Origin: Pseudomonas tructae
GTDB taxonomy: Bacteria; Pseudomonadota; Gammaproteobacteria; Pseudomonadales; Pseudomonadaceae
Direction of reading: 5' to 3'
DNA length: 64,000 nt
NCBI RefSeq assembly: GCF_004214895.1
Contig: NZ_CP035952.1
Location: 2,304,501 to 2,368,500, forward strand
The notes below the pieces were generated by a model, which was not told where the DNA came from, searched no databases, and saw only the letters and a list, made by a program, of their open reading frames with translations. The position numbers and the translations under genes are program-made. Below, piece by piece: positions 52,956 to 61,671 of this stretch; position 1 is the first letter of the stretch, and every line of letters starts with the position of its first letter.

Positions 52956-55280
52956 GTGATCAAGCCTCATTCCTTTGCAAGCCTCTTTGTGGCCGGCTTG
53001 CTCGCCGGGCTCAGCCTTCCAGCCCTGGCGCGGGTAGCGGTAGGCGATGCGTCTGCCGAGATCCGTCGTACCAGCTTCGGGGTTCCGCACATCCTGGCGC
53101 GGGACGAGCAGGGGCTGGGTTACGGCATCGGCTACGCCTATGCGCAGGACAACCTCTGCCTGCTGGCCAATGAAGTGGTCACCGTCAATGGCGAGCGTTC
53201 ACGCTACTTCGGCCCCGCGCAGCGAACCTTCGAGCAGCGCGAGAACCTGCCCAGTGATGTGTTTTTCAACTGGCTGAACCCACCCACCGCGGTGTTCGGC
53301 TTCTGGCAGGCGCAGCCACCGGCGATGCGCGCACGCCTTGAAGGCTACGCCAAGGGCTACAACCGTGCGCTGGCTGAGTTCAAGGCGCAGGGGCAGGGGC
53401 CGCAATGCCTGCAGGCGCAGTGGCTGCGCCCGATCACCACACTGGATTTGGTCAAGCTGACACGCAGGCTGCTGGTCGAAGGCGGCGTTGGCCAGTTTGC
53501 CGAGGCGTTGGCCGGGGCCACCCCGCCCCATGTCGCCGCCCAATTGCGCCCGGATCTTGGCGCCGCCCAGACGCGTCAGGATCAGTTTGCCGTGGAGCGC
53601 GGCAGCAACGCCGTGGCTGTCGGCAGCGAGCGTTCATTCAATGGTCGCGGCATGCTCCTGGCCAATCCGCACTTCCCCTGGGCCGGTGGCATGCGTTTTT
53701 ATCAGATGCAACTGACCTTGCCGGGCACTCTTGATGTGATGGGTGCGGCGTTGCCCGGGCTGCCGTTGATCAATATCGGTTTCAATCGGCACCTGGCCTG
53801 GACCCACACCGTCGACACTTCCAAGCACTTCACCCTGTATCGGCTCGAGCTGGACCCCAAGGATCCGACCCGTTACCTGCTCGACGGCAAGTCGTTGCCA
53901 CTGACTCGCCAGCGCCTGAGTGTGACGCTCAAGGGTGACGACGGTCAGCTCAAGACGCTGAGCCACGATGCCTACAGTTCGGTATTCGGCCCGATCGTGC
54001 AATGGCCAGGGCGCCTGGACTGGGATAGCCGACATGCTTTCAGCCTGCGTGACGCCAACCTGGAAAACACCCGGGTGCTGGAGCAGTGGGACAGCATGAA
54101 TCGCGCCGATAGCCTCAAAGGCCTGCAAGCCACGGTGCAGCGCTTGCAGGGCATTCCCTGGGTCAACACCCTGGCGGTAGATGCCAAGGGGCGGGCGCTG
54201 TACCTGAACCAGTCGGTGGTACCCTACGTCGATGCCGCCTTGCTCGCTCAGTGCAGCGATCCTGCTGCGGATCAGGAGATGATTGTGCTCGACGGCTCGC
54301 GCAGTGCCTGTCACTGGAAGACCGACCCACGTGCCGCGCAGGCTGGCATTTTTCCGGCGCAATTGCTGCCGAGCCTGAGCCGCACTGATTTTGTCCAGCA
54401 CTCCAACGATTCGGCCTGGATGGTCAACCCGGCCGCGCCACTGCGTGGTTACTCCGTGCTGGTCAGCCGTGAGGATCAACCCTTGGGCCCGCGTAGCCGC
54501 TTTGCCTTGCAACGCCTGGCGAGCCTGAACGAGAAGGGCAGGATCAGCCCGGCCGACCTGCAGCAGATGGTCATGGATAACCAGGTCTACGTCGCCGAGC
54601 TGGTCATGCCCGACCTGCTCACGTGGTGTGCAGGACAGGGGGGCGATAGCCAGCTCACTGCACTGTGTGCCAGTCTCAAGGCCTGGGACCTTCGCGCCAA
54701 CCTCGACAGCGGCATTGGCCTTGTGCACTTTGAGAACATCATGACGGCATTGCAGGCGCGTCAGGATGTCTGGCGGGTCGGATTCGATGCCAAGGACCCG
54801 CAGCACACCCCGCGCGGGCTTGCCATTGATCAGCCGAAAGTCGCTGGCGCCTTGCGCGAAGCGGCCCTGGCGTCAGTGGCCGAAGTAGCCAGGACAGGCG
54901 ATGGCGCAGGGCTGCACTGGGGGCAGATCCAGCAGGCTGCTGACGGTACGCCGATCCACGGTGGGCCGGCCAGCCTCGGGGTGTACAACGCGATCCAGAG
55001 TGTGCCGGTCGCACCGGGCAAACGCCTGGTGGTCAGCGGCACCAGTTACCTGCAAGTAGTAACCTTCGATGACCAGGGGCCGCATGCCTTGGGCATGTTG
55101 GCGTTTTCCGAGTCCAGCGAAGCGGGTTCGGCCCATGCTGGCGATCAGACCCGGGCATTCTCGGCCAAGCAGTGGCAGGTGATACCGTTCACCGAGGCGC
55201 AAATCAAGGCCGATCCGCAGTATCGTCTGCAGGTGATTCGCGAGGCTGAGGGGGCGACCGTAGCCAGGTCCGTCCCTTAA
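52956..55280 (+). CDS. pvdQ: Acyl-homoserine lactone/siderophore acylase PvdQ
   Basis: Periplasmic Ntn-hydrolase of 774 residues, starting at GTG 52956 (GGAG upstream). Signal peptide to about 26, alpha chain, then self-cleavage before Ser217 in VERGSNAVAVGSERSFNGRG, which matches the PvdQ nucleophile position; LLANPHFPW follows. The enzyme removes the acyl tail of pyoverdine precursors and also cleaves long-chain acyl-homoserine lactones. It is divergent from a PA2384-like gene, as in P. aeruginosa. It is followed by REP elements. Confidence 0.93.
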   Translation: MIKPHSFASLFVAGLLAGLSLPALARVAVGDASAEIRRTSFGVPHILARDEQGLGYGIGYAYAQDNLCLLANEVVTVNGERSRYFGPAQRTFEQRENLPSDVFFNWLNPPTAVFGFWQAQPPAMRARLEGYAKGYNRALAEFKAQGQGPQCLQAQWLRPITTLDLVKLTRRLLVEGGVGQFAEALAGATPPHVAAQLRPDLGAAQTRQDQFAVERGSNAVAVGSERSFNGRGMLLANPHFPWAGGMRFYQMQLTLPGTLDVMGAALPGLPLINIGFNRHLAWTHTVDTSKHFTLYRLELDPKDPTRYLLDGKSLPLTRQRLSVTLKGDDGQLKTLSHDAYSSVFGPIVQWPGRLDWDSRHAFSLRDANLENTRVLEQWDSMNRADSLKGLQATVQRLQGIPWVNTLAVDAKGRALYLNQSVVPYVDAALLAQCSDPAADQEMIVLDGSRSACHWKTDPRAAQAGIFPAQLLPSLSRTDFVQHSNDSAWMVNPAAPLRGYSVLVSREDQPLGPRSRFALQRLASLNEKGRISPADLQQMVMDNQVYVAELVMPDLLTWCAGQGGDSQLTALCASLKAWDLRANLDSGIGLVHFENIMTALQARQDVWRVGFDAKDPQHTPRGLAIDQPKVAGALREAALASVAEVARTGDGAGLHWGQIQQAADGTPIHGGPASLGVYNAIQSVPVAPGKRLVVSGTSYLQVVTFDDQGPHALGMLAFSESSEAGSAHAGDQTRAFSAKQWQVIPFTEAQIKADPQYRLQVIREAEGATVARSVP

Positions 55281-55303
55281 TCTGAAGGGCTGCACTGGCT
55301 TCA

Positions 55304-55393
55304 TCGCGGGGCAAGGCTCGCTCCCACAGGGGTATCCCTGGCCCATCGATGAAGGCAGAGTGGGGCCTTTGTGGGAGCGGGCTTGCCCCGCGA
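55304..55393. repeat. Inverted REP pair downstream of pvdQ
   Basis: Copies at 55304-55327 and 55371-55393 in opposite orientation flank about 43 bp in the gap between the convergent pvdQ and trhP genes. Confidence 0.85.
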
Positions 55394-55394
55394 T

Positions 55395-56714
55395 TCACGG
55401 TGCCAAATCCCTGAGCAGCAAGCCGAAGGTCAAATCGACCTGCTCAGGGATGGGCAGGTACACCGTGTGCCCATCCCCAGGTGCCACCTCGATCTCCCTG
55501 CCCTGGCGATCACGCAACTGATGCAGGTCGAAGTGGTAGTTGCCCTTGGGCGTCATCAGCTCCAGGTGGTCACCCACGGCAAAGCGGTTTTTCACCTGCA
55601 CTTGCGCCAGGCCGTTGACCCGCTCACCGCTGAGCTCGCCAACGAACTGCTGACGCTCGGACACTGAATTGCCACGTTGATAGTTCTGGTATTCATCGTG
55701 CACATGCCGACGCAAAAAGCCTTCGGTGTAGCCGCGCTGGGCTAGCGATTCGAGGTTGAGCATCAGGTTGCGGTCGAATGCGCGCCCGGCTGCGGCATCG
55801 TCGATGGCCTGGCGATAGACCTGGGCGGTGCGGGCGCAGTAGAAGTGCGACTTGGTCCGGCCTTCGATCTTCAGCGAGTGCACGCCCATGCGCGACAGCC
55901 GCTCGACGTGCTGCACCGCACGCAGGTCCTTGGCGTTCATGATGTAGGTGCCGTGCTCGTCTTCGAAGGCCGGCATGTCTTCATCGGGACGGTTGCTTTC
56001 CTGCAACACGAAAACCTGCTCGGTCGGCGCGCCGAGGCCCAGGGTCGGTTGCACCTCGCGGACGATTTCCCCAGTGACGTTCTCGCGGGCCGCAGTGGCC
56101 TTGTACTGCCAGCGGCAGGCATTGGTGCAACTGCCCTGGTTGGCATCGCGGCGGTTGAGGTAGCCCGAGAGCAGGCAGCGGCCGGAGTAGGCCATGCACA
56201 GGGCGCCGTGGACGAACACTTCCAGCTCCATCTGCGGTACCTGCTGGCGGATCTCCTCGATCTCCTCCAGCGACAGCTCGCGCGACAGGATCACCCGGGT
56301 CAAACCCTGGCTGCGCCAGAATTCGACGCTGGCCCAGTTCACCGTGTTGGCCTGCACCGAAAGGTGGATCGGCATCTGCGCGAAGTGCTGGCGCACCAGC
56401 ATGATCAGACCGGGGTCGGACATGATCAGTGCATCCGGGGCCATCTCGATCACGGGCGCCAGGTCCTTGAGGAAGGTCTTGAGCTTGGCGTTGTGCGGGG
56501 CAATGTTGACCACCACATAGAAACGCTTGCCCTGGGCCTGTGCTTCCTTGATGCCCAGCGCCAGGTTGGCGTGATCGAATTCATTGTTGCGCACGCGCAA
56601 GCTGTAGCGCGGTTGCCCGGCATAGACGGCGTCGGCGCCGTAGGCGAAGGCATAGCGCATGTTTTTCAGCGAGCCGGCGGGGGCGAGCAGTTCGGGTTTG
56701 GCGAAATGGGTCAT
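55395..56714 (-). CDS. trhP: tRNA U34 hydroxylase TrhP (YegQ, U32 peptidase family)
   Basis: A 439-residue U32-family protein. PELLAPAGSLKNMRYAFAYG at the N-terminus, HLSVQANTVNWASVEFWRSQ in the middle and a Cys cluster CMAYSGRCLLSGYLNRRDAN followed by QGSCTNACRW that should hold an Fe-S cluster. TrhP uses prephenate to hydroxylate U34 of tRNA on the way to cmo5U, without oxygen; TrhO is the oxygen-dependent alternative. A perfect ANR-type box and a -10-like TAGCAT lie in front of the gene. Confidence 0.91.
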   Translation of the reverse strand: MTHFAKPELLAPAGSLKNMRYAFAYGADAVYAGQPRYSLRVRNNEFDHANLALGIKEAQAQGKRFYVVVNIAPHNAKLKTFLKDLAPVIEMAPDALIMSDPGLIMLVRQHFAQMPIHLSVQANTVNWASVEFWRSQGLTRVILSRELSLEEIEEIRQQVPQMELEVFVHGALCMAYSGRCLLSGYLNRRDANQGSCTNACRWQYKATAARENVTGEIVREVQPTLGLGAPTEQVFVLQESNRPDEDMPAFEDEHGTYIMNAKDLRAVQHVERLSRMGVHSLKIEGRTKSHFYCARTAQVYRQAIDDAAAGRAFDRNLMLNLESLAQRGYTEGFLRRHVHDEYQNYQRGNSVSERQQFVGELSGERVNGLAQVQVKNRFAVGDHLELMTPKGNYHFDLHQLRDRQGREIEVAPGDGHTVYLPIPEQVDLTFGLLLRDLAP

Positions 56715-56739
56715 GATCAGGCTGCGGCAAAAGGCGCGG

Positions 56740-56745
56740 ATGCTA
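56740..56745 (-). promoter_or_regulatory. -10-like element of trhP
   Basis: TAGCAT on the trhP strand, four of six matches to TATAAT. Its centre is 32 bp from the centre of the ANR box, as expected of a class II (-41.5) activated promoter. Confidence 0.4.
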
Positions 56746-56767
56746 CCCCGGTTGCGCTCGACAGCTA

Positions 56768-56781
56768 TTGATCTGCATCAA
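56768..56781. promoter_or_regulatory. Perfect ANR/FNR-type box between trhP and AI-2E transporter genes
   Basis: TTGATCTGCATCAA is an exact TTGAT-N4-ATCAA palindrome. It lies 54 bp from the trhP start and 55 bp from the transporter start. The spacing to TAGCAT favours trhP as the target. Confidence 0.65.
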
Positions 56782-56836
56782 CGGCACTTTTGCCACTGCC
56801 CGGCGCACTAACGAATACAACACACTAGGAGCGCAC

Positions 56837-57901
56837 ATGAACGAAACCGTCATGCAACACAAGGCGCTGCTGCTGTTGCTGGTGCTGGTCACCCTCGCCT
56901 TTATCTGGATCTTGCTGCCGTTCTACGGCGCGGTGTTCTGGGCGGTGATCCTTGCGATCGTCTTTGCCCCGTTGCAACGACGCCTGCTGGCCCGCCTGGG
57001 CTGGCGGCGCAACCTGGCCGCGGGGCTGACCCTGTTGATCTGCCTGGTGATCGCGATTTTGCCGGTGATCATCATCAGTACCCTGTTGGTGCAAGAGGGT
57101 GCTGCGCTGTACAAGAACATCGAGAGCGGCGAGCTGGACCTGGCGGCTTACATCGAACGGTTCAAGAATATCCTCCCGGCCTTCGCCCAGAATGTACTCG
57201 AGCGCATGGGCATGGGCGACCTTGCGGGCCTGCGCGACAAGATCACCAAGGGCGCCCTGCAGGGCAGCCAGTTCTTCGCCACCCAGGCTTTCAGCTTTGG
57301 CCAGGGCACCTTCGATTTTCTGGTGAGCTTCGGCATCATGCTCTACCTGCTGTTTTTCTTTTTGCGTGACGGTGCCGAGCTTGCGCGCAAGATCCGCACG
57401 GCAGTGCCGCTGGCCGAGCAGCAGAAGCGTCGCCTGCAACTGAAGTTCAACCGCGTGGTGCGCGCCACGGTCAAGGGCAACCTGCTGGTGGCGGTGACCC
57501 AGGGTGCCCTGGGCGGGGTCATCTTCTGGATTCTGGACATCCCCAGCGCCCTGGTCTGGGCCGTGCTGATGGCCTTCCTGTCGCTGCTGCCAGCGGTGGG
57601 GGCGGGGATCGTCTGGGCGCCGGTGGCGGTGTACTTCGTCGCCACCGGCGCCTTCTGGAAAGGCGTAGTGCTGGCTGTCTTCGGCGTGTTCGTGATCGGC
57701 CTGGTGGACAACGTACTGCGGCCGATCCTGGTCGGCAAGGACACCAAGATGCCCGACTACCTGATCCTGGTCTCGACCCTGGGCGGCCTTGCGGTGTTCG
57801 GTCTGAACGGCTTCGTCATCGGGCCGTTGATCGCCGCGCTGTTCATGTCCAGCTGGGCGATCTTCGTCTCGACCAAGCCGCAGGTGCAGTTGCCCAGTTA
57901 G
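56837..57901 (+). CDS. AI-2E family (PerM-like) transporter
   Basis: Inner-membrane protein of 354 residues from the ATG at 56837 behind AGGAG. About eight helices with the UPF0118/AI-2E family order: FYGAVFWAVILAIVFAPLQR, then a soluble segment (about 105-160), then LLFFFLRDGAELARKIRTAV, GLVDNVLRPILVGKDTKMPD and FGLNGFVIGPLIAALFMSSW. Members are linked to autoinducer-2 export, Na+/H+ exchange or other solutes, so the name does not define substrate. Its 3' end overlaps the convergent receptor gene by 4 nt. Confidence 0.92.
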   Translation: MNETVMQHKALLLLLVLVTLAFIWILLPFYGAVFWAVILAIVFAPLQRRLLARLGWRRNLAAGLTLLICLVIAILPVIIISTLLVQEGAALYKNIESGELDLAAYIERFKNILPAFAQNVLERMGMGDLAGLRDKITKGALQGSQFFATQAFSFGQGTFDFLVSFGIMLYLLFFFLRDGAELARKIRTAVPLAEQQKRRLQLKFNRVVRATVKGNLLVAVTQGALGGVIFWILDIPSALVWAVLMAFLSLLPAVGAGIVWAPVAVYFVATGAFWKGVVLAVFGVFVIGLVDNVLRPILVGKDTKMPDYLILVSTLGGLAVFGLNGFVIGPLIAALFMSSWAIFVSTKPQVQLPS

Positions 57902-59955
57902 CGGAAGCTGTACGACACGCCGGTATACACAGCCAATCCTTCACCGGGAGTCGAGCGGGCAATGTCTGCCCCCTTGTCGTCATAGCCAGGCGTGACGGTG
58001 GCGGCATAGCGCTGGTTGGTCAGGTTACGCAGCTCCAGCCAGGCCTGCCAGTCCTGTTTCGGCGCGTTGTAGCCCAGGGTGGCGCCGACAATGGCATAGG
58101 CGTCGGCCGGGTAGCTGTTGGCGTAGTCGACCTGGACCTTGGAGGCCATCTGCGTGTTGATCCCGGCATACAGGCCACTGGGCAGGTCGAAGCGCAGTTC
58201 GGCCTGGTAGTAGTGCATGGGGATGCCCGGCAGGCGGTTGCTGCCAAAGTGATCGTCGTCGCGGTAGTGGAAGTCGCTGAAGGTGTAGGCCTGGCGCAGG
58301 CTCAGCTTGCCGACTGCGGCGCGTTCCCAGAGCAGGCTGTCGAGGCCGGCTTCGACGCCCTGGTGGACGGTGGGGCTGGCGTTGTATTCCTTGGCGGGCA
58401 GGCCCTGCACGATCTCCACCGCCAACAGCTCATGGCGCACTTGTGAGTAATACCAGGCCAGGTCCCAGCGCCCGATTGTCGAATCGCCGCGGGCTCCCAG
58501 TTCCAGGGTGGTGGCGGTCTGATTCTGCATTTCGATAGGCTGGGTGGTGCTGGTCGAGCTCCAGATCAGCGACCACGGGTGTGGCGGCTCTACCGAACGG
58601 CTCAGGTTGCCATAGACCTGCAACTGCGGGTTGATGTCGTAGCGCAGACCCAGGCGCGGGGCGTAGTCCCAGTCATGCTGGCTGACCTTGCCGCCGTTGT
58701 CGGGATAGGTCACTGCGCTTTCGCGACGGGTGTAGATCATCGCCAGGCCGCTGGTCAGCCACAGGTCGGGGATCAGCTCCAGGTCGTTGCCCATATGCAG
58801 GACAGTGTCCGAGCCCTGGTAAGTGAAATCACGGGTTTTCGCGCCGAATACCCCATTCACCCGCGTGTATTGCGAAGCTCCGCTGTTAGGCAAGTGCTTG
58901 GTGGTGCGCCAGCCGACGGTGGTTTTGCTCTCGTGCCCGAACAGGGTGTGGCGGCGCTGATAATTCAGGGTGCCGCTGACGTCGCTGTAGGCGACCTTCA
59001 GGCGCATCGGGCCTTCGCGCAGGTCCATCGGATAGTCGTGATAGACAAGGCCGGCTTCCAGTTGCGAATCGTCATCGAGGTAGAAGGTGGTCTTGTTTCC
59101 CAGCCAGGTACTGCCTGGTTGCGGGCGGCTGTCATCGCGGCTCAGGTAGGCCGGGTTGGCCGCACGCGGATCGTGCTTGATCTGCGCCTTGGTCAAGCGC
59201 CCGGCCAGGTCGTTCTCGGTTTCCCGGTAGCGCAGGTAGAAACGGGTTTCCAGATTGGGATTGAAACGGTAGCCGACGTTGGCGGCGATGCCCTTGCTGC
59301 TGCCGCTGCTGTGATCCTGGTAGCCGTCGTACTCCGAGTCGGTCAGCGCCAGGTAGTAGTCCAGGTCGCCCAGGACCTGGCCGGAACTGATCTGGCGCTT
59401 GGCATAGCCACGGCTGCCCAGCTCGTAGCGCAGTTGCAACGGTGCTGCGTCGCGGCCGGTGTGGGTGACATAGTCGATAGCGCCGCCCAGGGCCAACGAG
59501 CCCTTGTCGAAACCGTTGGCGCCGCGCAGCACCTCGGCGCGGCTCAGCCATAGCGGCTCGAACAGTTCATAGGGGGTGCCGCCCGGGCCGGTCAACGGCA
59601 GGCCGTCGAACATTGTGTAGACACCCGAGCCATGGGCGCCGGGCGCCCGGTTGATCCCCGAGCCACGGATCGACAGCTTGATGCCATCGTTGCCGGCCGA
59701 CTGGGCGAACACCCCCGGCTGGTAGGCGAGCACATCCTGGTTGCTGGCGACCCGACCTTGCTCCACCCGCTGCATGTCGATCAGGTTGCTGGCGCCGGGC
59801 ACCTGCAGCAGGCGCTGGCGAGCGTCCTGCAGTTCACTGTGCTCCTGTTCCTGGATCAGCACCTGGCCGAGTTCGATGCTGTCGTTGGCATAGCTGGAGG
59901 TGCTGCAGGCGACCAACAAGGCCAGGTAGGTACGAGGGGGCAGGGGACAACGCAT
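57898..59955 (-). CDS. TonB-dependent receptor, FecA-like without STN
   Basis: Outer-membrane receptor of 685 residues. Short signal peptide (MRCPLPPRTYLALLVACSTS), TonB box region after residue 25 (DSIELGQVLIQEQEHSELQD), plug with NQDVLAYQPGVFAQSAGNDG, SIRGSGINRAPGAHGSGVYT and GALGG-like ALGGAIDY, barrel ending in SYSFR. The plug resembles the FecA-like receptor group, but no FecI/FecR genes or STN domain are present. I saw no clear Fur box upstream. The substrate, siderophore or other, is unknown. Confidence 0.88.
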   Translation of the reverse strand: MRCPLPPRTYLALLVACSTSSYANDSIELGQVLIQEQEHSELQDARQRLLQVPGASNLIDMQRVEQGRVASNQDVLAYQPGVFAQSAGNDGIKLSIRGSGINRAPGAHGSGVYTMFDGLPLTGPGGTPYELFEPLWLSRAEVLRGANGFDKGSLALGGAIDYVTHTGRDAAPLQLRYELGSRGYAKRQISSGQVLGDLDYYLALTDSEYDGYQDHSSGSSKGIAANVGYRFNPNLETRFYLRYRETENDLAGRLTKAQIKHDPRAANPAYLSRDDSRPQPGSTWLGNKTTFYLDDDSQLEAGLVYHDYPMDLREGPMRLKVAYSDVSGTLNYQRRHTLFGHESKTTVGWRTTKHLPNSGASQYTRVNGVFGAKTRDFTYQGSDTVLHMGNDLELIPDLWLTSGLAMIYTRRESAVTYPDNGGKVSQHDWDYAPRLGLRYDINPQLQVYGNLSRSVEPPHPWSLIWSSTSTTQPIEMQNQTATTLELGARGDSTIGRWDLAWYYSQVRHELLAVEIVQGLPAKEYNASPTVHQGVEAGLDSLLWERAAVGKLSLRQAYTFSDFHYRDDDHFGSNRLPGIPMHYYQAELRFDLPSGLYAGINTQMASKVQVDYANSYPADAYAIVGATLGYNAPKQDWQAWLELRNLTNQRYAATVTPGYDDKGADIARSTPGEGLAVYTGVSYSFR

Positions 59956-60161
59956 CGGGGCTCCGAGTCAAGGCGCAAAGGGCTATTGGCATGTCAGACG
60001 TCCGAACGGGCGAACAGAGCACGCGGCGTTGTTCTGCGCGGTTTTGTAGGCTAGCAGGGGACAAATGCCGCAGCTCGCATGGGCCGTCGTGCTCTTCGTA
60101 TGGTGGACCTCTTTCCTTCCCGACCCGGGTTTCCCCGGGTTTGTCCCTGCGGAGACTGACC

Positions 60162-60416
60162 ATGCTTTCACATTTGCCAGTAACACCGAGTAACGCCGAC
60201 GCTTACGCCCCCCCCATCTACCTGACCGCCCGGGAGGAGCAAGTCTTGCTCTGGTGTGCCTATGGCAAGACGTCATGGGAAATTGGCCGGATTCTTCAAT
60301 GCACGGAGTCGACCGTGAACTTCCACATCGGCAACATCCTGCGCAAGTTTGCGGTGAACACCCGCGTCGGCGCCGTGATCAAGGCCCTGCGATACGGCAT
60401 GTTGCGTCACCAGTAA
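60162..60416 (+). CDS. HTH-only LuxR-type regulator
   Basis: An 84-residue protein that consists almost only of a LuxR HTH: TAREEQVLLWCAYGKTSWEI, GRILQCTESTVNFHIGNILR. GGAG lies 8 nt before the ATG at 60162. There is no autoinducer or receiver domain, so it must respond through expression level or partners. It stands just before the phage-remnant genes, in the same direction, 33 bp from gpL, and may regulate them or itself. Confidence 0.85.
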   Translation: MLSHLPVTPSNADAYAPPIYLTAREEQVLLWCAYGKTSWEIGRILQCTESTVNFHIGNILRKFAVNTRVGAVIKALRYGMLRHQ

Positions 60417-60449
60417 TGGCGGTGTAACGCACAGTTTGAGGAGCACGTC

Positions 60450-60818
60450 ATGCATGACGAAGTCTGTTCGATGGTCGGTGATGAGGTATTGATTCATCAC
60501 GATCCGTTCTGGCCCAAGGTTGAGGTCAAGGTCTTGCGCGAGCGCCTGCGCCTGGCACCGGCAACCAGCGATGCGCGGCTCAGGGTGGCCGCCCACAGTG
60601 CAATGATCCAGGTGGCCAGGGAGTTTGCCCAATGGCGCTGGCAACTGCGTGAGCGGGGGTACAAGCAACTGGCCGACCTGCGCGAGGGCGACGGTGGTTC
60701 ATTGAATGTCTGCTATCTGCACGCGGTGGTCGAGCACACGCGCAAGGCGCTGCAGGCCTATCACCAGAGCATTGACCTTGAAGTGCCTGGCGGGCCTGGC
60801 GAGGTGGAGAATGAGTGA
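60450..60818 (+). CDS. P2 gpL-like phage head completion/stabilisation protein
   Basis: A 122-residue protein with the GpL-type core IHHDPFWPKVEVKVLRERLR, ATSDARLRVAAHSAMIQVAR, EFAQWRWQLRERGYKQLADL. In phage P2, gpL completes and stabilises the head before tail joining. No other capsid gene is adjacent, so it is a remnant. Overlaps the holin-like gene by 8 nt. Confidence 0.8.
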   Translation: MHDEVCSMVGDEVLIHHDPFWPKVEVKVLRERLRLAPATSDARLRVAAHSAMIQVAREFAQWRWQLRERGYKQLADLREGDGGSLNVCYLHAVVEHTRKALQAYHQSIDLEVPGGPGEVENE

Positions 60819-61158
60819 AGCAACCAGTGCCAACCTCTCCAGCACCTTCGTCGGCCTGGGCCTGGCATTCTCCGTGCCGGTAGTGGATGGCGATGCCCTT
60901 TTCGGTGCACTGCTGGGCGCCTGGCTGGTAGTCAGTACCCGCGGGCTATTGAAAGCCTGGCAGCGTATCGGCTCGCTGCTCCTGTCCGCCGGCGTCGGCT
61001 ATCTGTTCACACCGTTGGTGCTGCTGACGGCGCCCTTTCTGTCGAACGGTGTCGCGGCGTTCTTCGGTTCGGTCGTGGTGATACCGATTTGCATCAAGGT
61101 GATGATCTGGCTGGATTCTGCCGACCTGAAAGACATCCTGCAGCGGCTGCGAGGCTGA
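60811..61158 (+). CDS. Putative phage holin
   Basis: A 115-residue membrane protein from the ATG at 60811, inside the end of the gpL gene. It has three to four hydrophobic segments (FSVPVVDGDALFGALLGAWL, SAGVGYLFTPLVLLTAPFLS, FFGSVVVIPICIKVMIWL) and a charged C-terminus, like the putative holins of P2-like Pseudomonas phages and tailocins. No endolysin gene follows, so lysis function is probably lost or re-used. Confidence 0.7.
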   Translation: MSEATSANLSSTFVGLGLAFSVPVVDGDALFGALLGAWLVVSTRGLLKAWQRIGSLLLSAGVGYLFTPLVLLTAPFLSNGVAAFFGSVVVIPICIKVMIWLDSADLKDILQRLRG

Positions 61159-61563
61159 TCATGGCTTTTGAACTGCAGGGACGAGCAGGCTGCACAACTG
61201 CTCCAGTTTGTTTTCCAGCACGCGCAGCCGCTGCTTTTCCTCAATCATCAGCGCAATGAATTGCACGTCAGCGGCGCTCAGGGCGCGTAATTGCGCCAGC
61301 ACCTGCGTCTCCTGCTCCTGAGTGGGCCGCCCTGCTGCAGGGGTGCGCTGTTGCGGGCCTTCGCCCAGCAGGAGCCAGTCCAGGCAAATGCCTGAACGGG
61401 CGGCAATGTCTACGCAAATCGCGTAAGGGATGCTGTTGCGTCCTTTCCAGCTACTGAGGGTTTGCGGGCTGACCCCCAGTGCCTGTGACAGTCCGGAGTC
61501 CGTGCTCGAAGCGGTGATGAGTTTGAGTCGGCTCAAGACAGCAGCAAAATCCCGGTTACTCAT
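61159..61563 (-). CDS. CI-like phage repressor (HTH, Phage_CI_repr type)
   Basis: A 134-residue repressor. N-terminal HTH: RDFAAVLSRLKLITASSTDS, SQALGVSPQTLSSWKGRNSI, PYAICVDIAARSGICLDWLL. The C-terminal part (about 85-134) is a helical, Leu-rich segment, not a LexA-type autopeptidase, so this repressor is probably not SOS-cleavable. It stands divergent from the small ORF and ogr genes, with dyads between, as in P2 switch regions. Its stop is adjacent to that of the holin gene. Confidence 0.85.
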   Translation of the reverse strand: MSNRDFAAVLSRLKLITASSTDSGLSQALGVSPQTLSSWKGRNSIPYAICVDIAARSGICLDWLLLGEGPQQRTPAAGRPTQEQETQVLAQLRALSAADVQFIALMIEEKQRLRVLENKLEQLCSLLVPAVQKP

Positions 61564-61586
61564 TTTGTATATCCGAAAGGCCTGTT

Positions 61587-61623
61587 GATAAGATTATCCG
61601 TAATAAAATACTCAAATTGAGTA
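61587..61623. promoter_or_regulatory. Phage switch operator region
   Basis: Two perfect dyads in AT-rich sequence: GATAA-GA-TTATC (61587-61598) and TACTCAAATTGAGTA (61609-61623). They lie between the repressor start (61563) and the small ORF (61672), as expected of a repressor-controlled divergent promoter. Confidence 0.5.
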
Positions 61624-61671
61624 ATCTCGTTCTGTAACATTCAACGTCACTTCAAAGGAACTACGTCAACG

